Below, one piece after another: positions 17,301 through 23,708 of a stretch of 33,367 nucleotides of DNA. The notes beneath the pieces are model-generated. The model was given only the letters and a program-made list of their open reading frames with translations. It was not told the origin of the DNA and made no database searches. Source of the stretch: Casp-actino8 sp040381935 (GTDB lineage Bacteria > Actinomycetota > Acidimicrobiia > Acidimicrobiales > Ilumatobacteraceae). The stretch covers positions 1-33,367 of the forward strand of contig JBEIGJ010000008.1 in NCBI GenBank assembly GCA_040381935.1, written 5' to 3'. The translations under genes and the position numbers were made by a program. Position 1 is the stretch's first letter. Each line of letters opens with the position of its first letter.

Positions 17301-17619
17301 GGTCGATGCTCGGGGAGTCATGGTCAGCGCGATCAAAATGGCCGATGATTCCAGTGGCGATCTCATTGTGCGGCTGTGGGAGTGTCGCGGGGCTCGCGCA
17401 TCGGGGGACGTGTACTTGGCCGGACGCTTGCGGGACTCGACCGTGCAGGTCATGCGCTGCAATGCTTTGGAAGAGCCAAAAACTGATGTCTCTCTAACCG
17501 CTCAGCCGGGGGACCTTCCATCCGGTGATTTGGACGACTCAGTGATCATCAATTCAGGGCCGATGAAATTGCAGATGGCCCCATTCGAAATACGAACGTA
17601 TCGCCTGCATGAAGTCTGA
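14365..17619 (+). CDS. Alpha-mannosidase, glycoside hydrolase family 38
   Basis: This 1084-residue enzyme should hydrolyse alpha-mannosides in the cytoplasm, as no signal peptide is present. The GH38 catalytic domain includes the zinc motif GHAHLDTAWLWPLRET (276-291, His279 and Asp281), WVETDLNLPSGESLLRQ (352-368), the nucleophile segment FLPDDFGYPGSLPQI (388-402, Asp391) and FGHGDGGGGPT with the later metal His. The middle three-helix and C-terminal beta domains (QFHDIIPGSSI onward) are complete. The start is GTG 14365 with GGAGGAG eight bases upstream. An N-terminal domain of about 270 residues precedes the catalytic domain, as in bacterial and vacuolar-type members. Likely role is turnover of mannose-containing glycans or oligosaccharides. 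Confidence 0.93.
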   Translation: MAHEVTAPALQRLRRLLNQRVRPAIVSAVQKMEVAASPELFETLPIEMVASLGQRPFAIGDSWGRPWHTTWFAMRARVTDDIATLLAAGDRHELVAHIDLGFTGRGDGFQVEGMVWHNGQRVQAVQPDRRLIPIELSADDGGSLASSSVEIWVEAMATPIIAGHESGYGPTHLGDPATAGDTPLYLLRRAELGVLNRDVSDLAVMLHALMDLIIDLDERDPQRARLFAMVEDVERVLDIADVPRSAHRAVRFLEQSLRDLPGNKAGNDPHRIVAAGHAHLDTAWLWPLRETRRKAVRTFVNAVGLLKRNPDVVFSHSQAQHYAWVEEDAPEVFEAVRTLVAEGQWEPVGGMWVETDLNLPSGESLLRQFVHGQRAFARWFGQRSTVAFLPDDFGYPGSLPQIVHHAGSRWFFTQKMSWSETNTFPHHTFWWEGIDGSRLFTHFSPADTYNALLTPSQMRYAARNFRDHRGASHSLVLFGHGDGGGGPTQEMVDRGRLTSLLPATPTVDFGSVTSFFQSAQEEYASGAPVWVGEMYLEKHRGTFSSQIRTKQGNRRCEQLLHELELWSAVIGEEQPVLGVLWQRVLTQQFHDIIPGSSIAWVHQDAQDEHLEVAETIEERLTSLLSPSQSERRTATGDPVIFEVLNPAPVGRREVVTDGDRVAWAEIPPFGSIATVFSAASPLPDDVFPVEYQRSTDGSITLSNGKVSCTIDSQGGVSRLESHDTGRNVIGAVFEGLTDRESDINSAVGHLVIGRDTPAEYDAWDIDRADADAPGIPLLSLSAPVVDIAHPSHVRVSAVFRHGASSFVLRWTLRADSARVDLQLEADWHGSNERLQWMMPVNVLARDAVCGIQFGHVRRARHQNTTWDAARFEVCAHRYVHVHEPGCGVALLADGPRGYDIRDHHLALTLLRAPQFPDPLCDIGPQVIEWSIWLGDGSGDIADVEAEAARVAHPLRIHRTDPEPHGSVNQGSLRRVAPISVDARGVMVSAIKMADDSSGDLIVRLWECRGARASGDVYLAGRLRDSTVQVMRCNALEEPKTDVSLTAQPGDLPSGDLDDSVIINSGPMKLQMAPFEIRTYRLHEV

Positions 17620-17650
17620 TCGGCTCTGTCCGGCCAGGAGATAGAGCCGG
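17620..17650 (+). terminator. Hairpin after the alpha-mannosidase gene
   Basis: CGGCTCT (17621-17627) pairs perfectly with AGAGCCG (17643-17649) across a 15-base loop, starting one base after the mannosidase stop. No T-tract follows, so it may be a weak terminator or an mRNA-end structure rather than a classical intrinsic terminator. Confidence 0.35.
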
Positions 17651-17693
17651 TCCCAGCCGGTCAGAAAGGTGATTCTCTTGGCACACTGGAGTC

Positions 17694-18101
17694 ATGGCGA
17701 CCCTGCAGTCAACTCTGATCTTCGATGGTGATTGCGCCTTTTGTACGCGCTGTGTGGAGTGGGCCAAGGACCATTTCGGGCGTGTGCCGATCATCATCCC
17801 TTGGCAACAAGCCGATTTACCCGCCCTGGGACTCACCCCGGAGCAATGTGAGACTGCAGTTCAGGTCGTCGATGATGGGGGCCGGATTGGCTCGGGCGAA
17901 GTTGCTGTCGCCCGATTGCTCATTTTTGCCGGCAAAGGCTGGCAGGTGCTGGGACGCGTCATGTTGATTCCTGGTATCCGACATATATGCGGACTCGGGT
18001 ATCGCTGGGTGGCTCGTAATCGACATCGCTTGCCCGGAGGGACTGCGGCGTGTGCTCTTCCGAACAGTGAGACATCCCGCTCGGATGGAGAAATTCGATG
18101 A
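17694..18101 (+). CDS. DCC-family (DUF393) thiol-disulfide protein
   Basis: This 135-residue protein begins with the DCC signature IFDGDCAFCTRCVEW, with a redox-type CxxC at Cys14/Cys17 and an extra Cys20. The family (YuxK-like) has a thioredoxin-like fold and is predicted to be a disulfide oxidoreductase; partners are unknown. The hydrophobic stretch near residues 80-100 (WQVLGRVMLIPGIRHICGLGYRWV) is typical of the family. The start ATG has GGAG only two bases upstream. The stop overlaps the mutase start as ATGA, so the two genes are translationally coupled. Confidence 0.85.
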   Translation: MATLQSTLIFDGDCAFCTRCVEWAKDHFGRVPIIIPWQQADLPALGLTPEQCETAVQVVDDGGRIGSGEVAVARLLIFAGKGWQVLGRVMLIPGIRHICGLGYRWVARNRHRLPGGTAACALPNSETSRSDGEIR

Positions 18102-19756
18102 CCGGGGATAACAATGAGGGCATGACATCCCCGCGTGACCAATGGCAGGGCGCCTTCGAATCATCCCCAGTGCGACCGGGACCATTTCAGACCATGTCTG
18201 GGATTCCCCTCGAACCGGTGTACGGCCCCGAAGATGGCGAATTTCCTGGCGTCTATCCGTACACCCGCGGGCCTTATGCCTCGATGTATCGATCCAAGTT
18301 GTGGACGATGCGGATGTTCGCTGGGTTCGGGACCGCGGTTGAAACCAATCAGCGGTTCAAAGACATCTTGAAGGCTGGTGGCGACGGATTGTCGACTGCT
18401 TTTGATATGCCGACTCTCCTCGGATTGGACTCCGACGATCCGATGGCGCTCGGCGAGGTCGGCCGGTGTGGTGTTGCGATCGACACCCTGGCCGATATGA
18501 ACGATCTCTTTGCCGACATCGATCTGGCGAATATCACCACATCGATGACCATCAACTCGCCAGCGGCAGTGATTATGGCCATGTTCGTAGCCCAAGCCGA
18601 ACAAGCAGGAATAGCGCGAGAGCGTCTGGGTGGAACTCTGCAAAACGACATCTTGAAGGAATATCAAGCACAAAAGGAATTCGTCTTTCCACCTCGTCAG
18701 TCCATGCGACTGGTTCGCGACACCGTGGCCTTCACGGCCGCGGAAATGCCCCGTTGGAATTCCATCTCTATTTCCGGATATCACATTCGCGAAGCCGGAT
18801 CGACTGCGGCAGAGGAGTTGGCATTCACTCTGGCCAATGGCTTTGCCTATGTCGAGTTGGCCCGACAAGCCGGACTCCCCGTCGACGCCTTTGCCCCTCG
18901 TCTCTCGTTCTTCTTCAATGCTCATATCGACTTCTTCGAAGAAATTGCCAAATATCGCGCCGCTCGGCGGATCTGGTCGCGCTGGATGAGCAAGCGTTAC
19001 GGAGCCGAGGCTGAGAGGTCATTGCAGCTTCGTTTTCATACCCAGACTGCAGGAGTATCGCTCACGGCCCAGCAACCCGAGGTGAATATCGTCCGAACTG
19101 CGATCGAAGCCTTAGCTGGAGTCCTCGGTGGCACCCAGTCTCTGCATACGAACTCGATGGATGAAGCCTTGGCACTCCCCACCGAGCGGGCAGCCCGAAT
19201 CGCTTTGCGCACTCAGCAGGTCATTGCCCACGAGACCAATGTTGCCCATGTTGCCGATCCACTCGGGGGTTCGTATTTCGTCGAATCCTTGACCGATGAA
19301 ATGGAGAGGCGGGCCGAGGAGTTGTTCTCGGTGATCGATGAGATGGGCCAGGGATCAATGTTGGAAGGGTGCATCAAGGGCATCGAAGAAAACTGGTTCC
19401 AAGGTCGCATTGCCGATAGCGCCTATGAATTGGAGAGGTCCTTCAACAGAGGAGAACGTGTCGTTGTCGGTGTGAACCGATTCCTCGAGGGCAATGATGA
19501 TTCTGATCTCGAAACTTTACGAATCACCAATGAAGATGAGAAGAGGCAGCGTCAGCGTTTGGCCGCCGTCAAACAAGACCGAAACGAAAATGCGGTCATT
19601 GATGCACTGGATCGATTGGCCAAAGACGCTGTCGACCCCGAAGTGAATCTCATGCCAGCATTGGTGAATGCGTCGCAGGTCTACGCGACTGTTGGTGAAA
19701 TGATGAACACCATGGCTGGTGTCTTCGGTCGCCATGTCGAAGTTCCAACAATCTGA
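18098..19756 (+). CDS. icmA: B12-dependent acyl-CoA mutase large subunit, isobutyryl-CoA mutase type
   Basis: This 552-residue subunit has the mutase TIM barrel (YPYTRGPYASMY, AFDMPTLLGLDSDDP, TLQNDILKEY, NSISISGYHIREAGS, GGTQSLHTNSMDEA) but lacks a B12 domain, which is encoded by the next gene. Aligned by eye to Propionibacterium methylmalonyl-CoA mutase, substrate-determining Tyr89 is Phe74 (RMFAGFG) and Arg207 is Gln192 (KEYQAQKEF), exactly the Phe/Gln pair described for isobutyryl-CoA mutase. It should interconvert isobutyryl-CoA and butyryl-CoA, linking valine breakdown to fatty-acid metabolism. The split 552 + 136 residue layout matches Streptomyces IcmA/IcmB. GGAG at 18087-18090 supports the start, which overlaps the DCC gene. 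Confidence 0.85.
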   Translation: MTGDNNEGMTSPRDQWQGAFESSPVRPGPFQTMSGIPLEPVYGPEDGEFPGVYPYTRGPYASMYRSKLWTMRMFAGFGTAVETNQRFKDILKAGGDGLSTAFDMPTLLGLDSDDPMALGEVGRCGVAIDTLADMNDLFADIDLANITTSMTINSPAAVIMAMFVAQAEQAGIARERLGGTLQNDILKEYQAQKEFVFPPRQSMRLVRDTVAFTAAEMPRWNSISISGYHIREAGSTAAEELAFTLANGFAYVELARQAGLPVDAFAPRLSFFFNAHIDFFEEIAKYRAARRIWSRWMSKRYGAEAERSLQLRFHTQTAGVSLTAQQPEVNIVRTAIEALAGVLGGTQSLHTNSMDEALALPTERAARIALRTQQVIAHETNVAHVADPLGGSYFVESLTDEMERRAEELFSVIDEMGQGSMLEGCIKGIEENWFQGRIADSAYELERSFNRGERVVVGVNRFLEGNDDSDLETLRITNEDEKRQRQRLAAVKQDRNENAVIDALDRLAKDAVDPEVNLMPALVNASQVYATVGEMMNTMAGVFGRHVEVPTI

Positions 19757-19774
19757 TGAGTGATCGGCTCATCA
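19754..19774 (+). promoter_or_regulatory. Hairpin over the mutase large-subunit stop codon
   Basis: TGATGAG (19754-19760, its first three bases being the stop codon) pairs perfectly with CTCATCA (19768-19774) around a seven-base loop. It stands in the 78-base gap before the small-subunit gene. It may tune the ratio of the two subunits or protect the mRNA; no T-tract follows. Confidence 0.35.
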
Positions 19775-19834
19775 ATGGTTGTCGTTTTCATCGCCGGCAA
19801 AATTCGTGCTGGTGTGTCTTAGAGGAGGACTGCT

Positions 19835-20245
19835 GTGGCCGAACATGAAGCGTTGAGAGTTCTAGTGGCCAAAGTGGGCCTTGATGGCCACGATCGCGGT
19901 GTGAAAGTTGTGGCTCGTCTCTTGCGTGATGCGGGCATCGAAGTGATCTACACCGGACTATTTCAAACTCCTGAGACAGTGGCCGCTGCTGCAGTGGATG
20001 AAGATGTGGACGTGATCGGTTTGTCGATGCTTTCAGGAGCACATATGACCTTGGCTCCCTTAGTTGTCGAGGCTGTTCGAGCCCGCGGCGTGGACATTCC
20101 CGTCGTCCTTGGCGGAATTGTTCCACCAGTCGATGTTGCAGCCTTAAAAGAGGCAGGGGTGGCTGAAATTCTTGGACCTGGGGCTGGTGGAGACGACGTC
20201 GTCGCCGCTGTACGACGCGCCGCTAGTCAATCGCAAAACGCTTGA
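19835..20245 (+). CDS. icmB: Cobalamin-binding small subunit of the acyl-CoA mutase
   Basis: This 136-residue protein is a stand-alone B12-binding domain: AKVGLDGHDRG (12-22, His19 as lower axial cobalt ligand), the SMLSGAHMT turn and the GGIVPP loop. It pairs with the large subunit upstream to hold adenosylcobalamin over the substrate barrel. The start is GTG 19835 with a strong AGGAGG six bases upstream, stronger than that of the large subunit, suggesting separately tuned translation. Its length and sequence fit the IcmB/MutB-C class of split mutases. It is convergent with the SDR gene, 12 bases away. Confidence 0.88.
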   Translation: MAEHEALRVLVAKVGLDGHDRGVKVVARLLRDAGIEVIYTGLFQTPETVAAAAVDEDVDVIGLSMLSGAHMTLAPLVVEAVRARGVDIPVVLGGIVPPVDVAALKEAGVAEILGPGAGGDDVVAAVRRAASQSQNA

Positions 20246-20257
20246 TCACGGCGCGAA

Positions 20258-21007
20258 CTATTGCAAGCCGTGGAGGGCACCGCCGTCGAGGGGAATGGCC
20301 GACCCGGTGATGAATTTGGCGTGGATGGAACACACAAAGGCCGCTACTCGTCCAAAGTCATCTGGATCTCCGAGATGTCCAGTGGGTACCGAGTCGGCAA
20401 GCGCCTGCGGATCGGAGTAAATCGCCGACAAACGGTCGGTGAGATGGAGGCCCGGTTGGAGGGAGTTGACCGTGATGCCGTCGGGGGCAACTTCACGGGC
20501 CAAAGTTTTGAGAAATCCGGTGACTCCAGCGCGTGCCGTATTCGACAGAATGAGTCGATCGATTGGCTCGCGAACTGAGGACGAAGTGATGGCCACGATC
20601 CGACCCCATTGACGCTCTTTCATCTGTGGAACCACCGCCAGACACATGGCCACTGTGGAGAGCAAGTTGAGATTGAGGGCCTCTTGGTATGCAGCAAAGG
20701 GAGTAGATGCAAAATTGCCGGGTGGCGGACCGCCAGCATTGGCAATGAGGATGTCGATACTGCCCATCGTCGCTTGTGCTTTTTCCACCATGGTGGCAAC
20801 GGCAATCGGGTCACTCACATCGGTCACCAATGTCGAGACCAGTTCCGTTGGCGAAATGGCACGAGCCGCGAGGGCCAGTTTCTCTGCAGATCGTGCCACC
20901 AGCGTCACTCGTACGCCTTCGGCAGCGAGAGCCCGCGCCGATGCCAAACCGAGTCCGCTTGATGCTCCGGTAACGAGTGCATTTTTTCCTTGGAGGCCAA
21001 GATCCAT
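20258..21007 (-). CDS. SDR-family oxidoreductase lacking the classical YxxxK
   Basis: This 249-residue short-chain dehydrogenase/reductase fold has the cofactor motif TGASSGLG (13-20), the NAG motif (90-92), ITSSSV (140-145) and LDGGALHG at the end. The catalytic YxxxK expected about 12 residues after the Ser is missing; the region reads REPIDRLILSNTARAGVTGF, with SN..R instead. A subgroup of FabG-like proteins shows this same pattern, and its activity is unclear. ATG 21005-21007 is the start. The gene may be expressed with the sugar kinase upstream on the minus strand, although the 82-base gap leaves room for its own promoter. Confidence 0.87.
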   Translation of the reverse strand: MDLGLQGKNALVTGASSGLGLASARALAAEGVRVTLVARSAEKLALAARAISPTELVSTLVTDVSDPIAVATMVEKAQATMGSIDILIANAGGPPPGNFASTPFAAYQEALNLNLLSTVAMCLAVVPQMKERQWGRIVAITSSSVREPIDRLILSNTARAGVTGFLKTLAREVAPDGITVNSLQPGLHLTDRLSAIYSDPQALADSVPTGHLGDPDDFGRVAAFVCSIHAKFITGSAIPLDGGALHGLQ

Positions 21008-21089
21008 TGGTCGACTCTCATTTCTCTTTCAATTGGGCTAGTAGTGCCGGCATTGACGATAGGTCTTCGTTGCGGCGAGTGTATTTGAT

Positions 21090-22052
21090 CTAGATCTGAG
21101 CCAGGACTCGATGCAAACGGGCATCAGCTGAGGGACGGGCTCCGACATGTTCGATCACCCACGCTGACACTTGAGTGGCAAAGCGTGCGGCTTCTACTGC
21201 GGTTTCACCGCGTAAGTAGCGCGCCAGGAATGCTCCGGCAAAGGAATCGCCAGCACCGGTGGCATCGACAAGATTGTTGGTTGCAGGAGGTATTGCCGTA
21301 GCCGTGTCTCCTTCCACTACGAGTGCGCCATCGGCATCGAGTTTGAGCACGATCAACGCATTGGGAAACAGGGAAGTGAGTCCCCGAGCAATATCGATGG
21401 GCTTGGTGAAACCCGTCAAGACCTGTCCCTCTTCTTTATTCGGAAGAATGATGTCGATTGATAGGTCGGTGGTGAAACTCAAAAAAGTATCCACCCCCAT
21501 TTCTTGGATCATCTGAAATGATCCAGGATCGAAAGACACTGTGGCGCCGGTGCTTTGCGCCAAACGGGCTGCTTTACGGGCCGCTGATCGCGGTGGGTCG
21601 GTAAAGAATGACCAGGCCGTCAGATGTAAATGACGAGAAGTCGTGATGGCATCGGTTGGTAGTTCTGATGACAAGAGGTAAAAGTCGGCGCCATGTCCCG
21701 ACACCATTGATCGCTGGCCGGTGTGGTCGACAAAGACCGCCACCGAACCCGTGGAGTGGGCTTCGGTCTCCACGAGATGAGAGTGGACTCCTTCACGATC
21801 CAAATCTTCTTGTGCAAGTTGGCCAAAACGATCACGACCGATTTTGCCAATGAAACGTGTCGCCATACCGGAACGACTGGCCCACACCGCAACATTGGCG
21901 GCGCTCCCTCCCGGAGTCAGCATCACTTCACCGAAAGTGTCCCCACCTCGAAGCAGCTCATTATTGGTGCGAATGAGAACATCCCAGGCAAAGTCTCCGA
22001 GAACGCATAGCGGAACAGGGTGAAGATCGTTTGGTGTTCGAGCGTTCGTCAT
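21090..22052 (-). CDS. PfkB/ribokinase-family sugar kinase
   Basis: This 320-residue kinase shows the PfkB signatures: N-terminal LGDFAWDV, the PGGSAANVAVWASRSG segment (48-61), GxIGRDRFG, and the C-terminal DATGAGDSFAGAFLARYL (263-280) with catalytic Asp269. The substrate (sugar, nucleoside or other) cannot be read from sequence alone. The frame runs 72 codons further upstream, but that part is a shadow of the divergent transporter; ATG 22052 is chosen as it directly precedes the domain. An ATG seven codons upstream is an alternative. It is divergent from the EamA gene. Confidence 0.87.
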   Translation of the reverse strand: MTNARTPNDLHPVPLCVLGDFAWDVLIRTNNELLRGGDTFGEVMLTPGGSAANVAVWASRSGMATRFIGKIGRDRFGQLAQEDLDREGVHSHLVETEAHSTGSVAVFVDHTGQRSMVSGHGADFYLLSSELPTDAITTSRHLHLTAWSFFTDPPRSAARKAARLAQSTGATVSFDPGSFQMIQEMGVDTFLSFTTDLSIDIILPNKEEGQVLTGFTKPIDIARGLTSLFPNALIVLKLDADGALVVEGDTATAIPPATNNLVDATGAGDSFAGAFLARYLRGETAVEAARFATQVSAWVIEHVGARPSADARLHRVLAQI

Positions 22053-22137
22053 GGTTGCCGTGATCGGTGTCATCTTCGTGGGCTTGGCGTCGAAACTACT
22101 GCTCACTTCGATGAGGGTATCTGCGAGACTGAAATCA

Positions 22138-23115
22138 ATGTCTTTTAAAAACCCTCCCACGGTGTCGCCGCCTGCCTCGGACGGGACTGATTCACCTGCA
22201 CGACCAGCCCATCCACCCCGAGTTTTCAGCCCGGTGGTAGTTACTGCGCTAGCCGCAGTTTGGATCATCTGGGGTTCGACCTACCTTGGTATCAAGATTG
22301 GCCTTGAAACCATGCCTCCTTTTTTCATGCAGGGCACGCGCTTCGTCTTGGCCTCGGTGGTAATGCTTGCGGTGCTCCGGATTCGCCATGTTCCCTGGCC
22401 GAGCGCTCATGAGATTCGCAACGCATGTTTCATCGGGATACTGCTCCTCGTTGGTGGTCTGGGTCTGGTCACAGTTGCCGAGGACCGTGGAATTGATACC
22501 GGGATGGTGGCCACGATCATTGCCATCCAACCGATGTTGATGTCTTTGTGGGGTGGTCTATGGCGGAATTGGCCGCGACGAATCGAATGGATTGGCATGT
22601 TGATTGGTCTGGGCGGAGTGGCCATCTTGATGTCTGATGGCGGGTTATCGGGTTCGTGGAACGGAATATCCCTGGTCTTCATCGCCTGTCTGTGTTGGAG
22701 TTTCGGTTCGGCCTTGAGTCGACGAATCCAAATGCCGCAAGGTTTCATGGCCACGGGAATTGAAATGGCCGCCGCAGCCGTTGTCTACATGGCCCTTTCA
22801 TTGTTGACGTCCGAAGAGGTCAGCGTCCCAAGCTTGCGTAGCTCACTGGCTCTGGCCTATCTGGTGGTGTTCGGGTCGATAGTGGCCTTTACAGCTTTCA
22901 CTTTTCTGATTGCCAAAGTTTCGGGTTCGCTGGCCATGAGTTATGCGTACGTCAACCCAGCCATAGCAGTAGTTCTTGGCGTGCTCTTCAGCAATGAAGT
23001 GCTTTCTGTCAACATGACCTTTGCTCTACCGGTTATCCTCATTGGCGTGGCAATTGTGACTAATGCGTCTCGTTCCTCGGCGGCGCGGTCGCTGGTTATC
23101 GGAGTTGACTCATGA
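22138..23115 (+). CDS. EamA/DMT-superfamily transporter
   Basis: This 325-residue protein has about ten predicted membrane helices in two EamA repeats, beginning VTALAAVWIIWGSTYLGIKIG and ending with ALPVILIGVAIVTNAS. The GSTYLGIKIGLETMPPFF segment is typical of the YedA-like branch, usually metabolite or amino-acid exporters. The start at ATG 22138 is tentative: it leaves a 37-residue cytoplasmic tail, and ATG 22111 is also possible; no strong ribosome site is seen for either. Its stop overlaps the start of the thioredoxin-like lipoprotein as ATGA (23112-23115), so the two are coupled. Confidence 0.85.
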   Translation: MSFKNPPTVSPPASDGTDSPARPAHPPRVFSPVVVTALAAVWIIWGSTYLGIKIGLETMPPFFMQGTRFVLASVVMLAVLRIRHVPWPSAHEIRNACFIGILLLVGGLGLVTVAEDRGIDTGMVATIIAIQPMLMSLWGGLWRNWPRRIEWIGMLIGLGGVAILMSDGGLSGSWNGISLVFIACLCWSFGSALSRRIQMPQGFMATGIEMAAAAVVYMALSLLTSEEVSVPSLRSSLALAYLVVFGSIVAFTAFTFLIAKVSGSLAMSYAYVNPAIAVVLGVLFSNEVLSVNMTFALPVILIGVAIVTNASRSSAARSLVIGVDS

Positions 23116-23708
23116 CTAGCCGACGAATCTCTTTCGTCTTGGGAGGCCTCGTTGCTTTGAGCGCCTGTGGCGGATCTTCGGGTTCCTCGATAGCAAGTTC
23201 TCCCGTAGCGAGTTCGACGGTGACCGAATCTTCGAATTCGGCAAACAATCAAGGGAGTGTGGTGTCTGCAACAACTGCAGTTCCACCAGTCACTGTGGGT
23301 GTTGATCCAACGAACCTCCTCATTGATTCTTCTCTGGACATTGCGGCAATCGATGGCCCAGTCGTGCTCTGGTTTTGGGCACCTGGTTGAAGTAGTTGTA
23401 ACGCAGAAGCCCCCTCGGTCGAGGAGGCAAACGCAAAATTTGGCCAAGTTGGAGGCGGGCCGGTGACTTTCTTGGGAGTTGCCTGGAATGGCTCGCGCCA
23501 ATCGATGCAGGACTTCGTCGATCGCCACGGCCTCACCTTCCCTTCGCTGGTGGATATTGATGGTGAAGTTTTCGGTCGCTACAACGTGCCCTCTCAGCCG
23601 GCATGGGCCTTCATCGATGACCAAGGTCAGGCCACCACGGTCCTCGGCAGTTTGAGCGCGTCAACTCTGGAGGGTTACGTGAGCCAGCTGGTGGAGAGCG
23701 TCAATTGA
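23112..23708 (+). CDS. Predicted selenocysteine-containing thioredoxin-like lipoprotein (TlpA/Mpt53-like)
   Basis: Read through one in-frame TGA (23388-23390), this is a 198-residue protein. It has a lipoprotein signal (MTSRRISFVLGGLVALSAC, Cys19), a Ser/Thr-rich linker and a thioredoxin fold: VVLWFWAPG, then UGA, then SSCNAEAPSVEE, later VTFLGVAWNGS, DFVDRHGLTFPSLVD and RYNVPSQPAWAFID. It closely follows secreted Mpt53/DsbE-type proteins, where WAPWCxxC holds the redox pair. The UGA stands exactly at the first Cys, giving U93-S-S-C96. Both sides of the UGA are in frame, about equally protein-like, and joined without other stops. A SECIS-like hairpin lies at 23409-23428. GGAG seven bases before ATG 23112 supports the start. 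A nonsense mutation is the main alternative. It overlaps the convergent LLM gene by 8 bases. Confidence 0.75.
23409..23428 (+). promoter_or_regulatory. Candidate bacterial SECIS element
   Basis: Eight bases on each side form a stem with one C-A mismatch, closing a GGTC loop (23417-23420). The loop starts 26 bases after the UGA, inside the spacing usual for bacterial SECIS elements (about 16-37), and has G in its first two positions as required. E. coli fdhF also presents GGUC in its loop. SelB would bind here to insert selenocysteine. The element lies within the coding sequence, as in other bacteria. Confidence 0.6.

Noticed and set aside
22053..22268. Upstream extension of the PfkB kinase frame
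   Set aside because: It lies antisense to the start of the EamA transporter and is not kinase-like.
23112..23390. Treating the two halves of the thioredoxin-like gene as a pseudogene or two genes
   Set aside because: A pseudogene remains possible, but the TGA at the exact active-site Cys, an intact frame on both sides and a SECIS-like hairpin favour selenocysteine. The second half alone lacks a ribosome site and a signal peptide.
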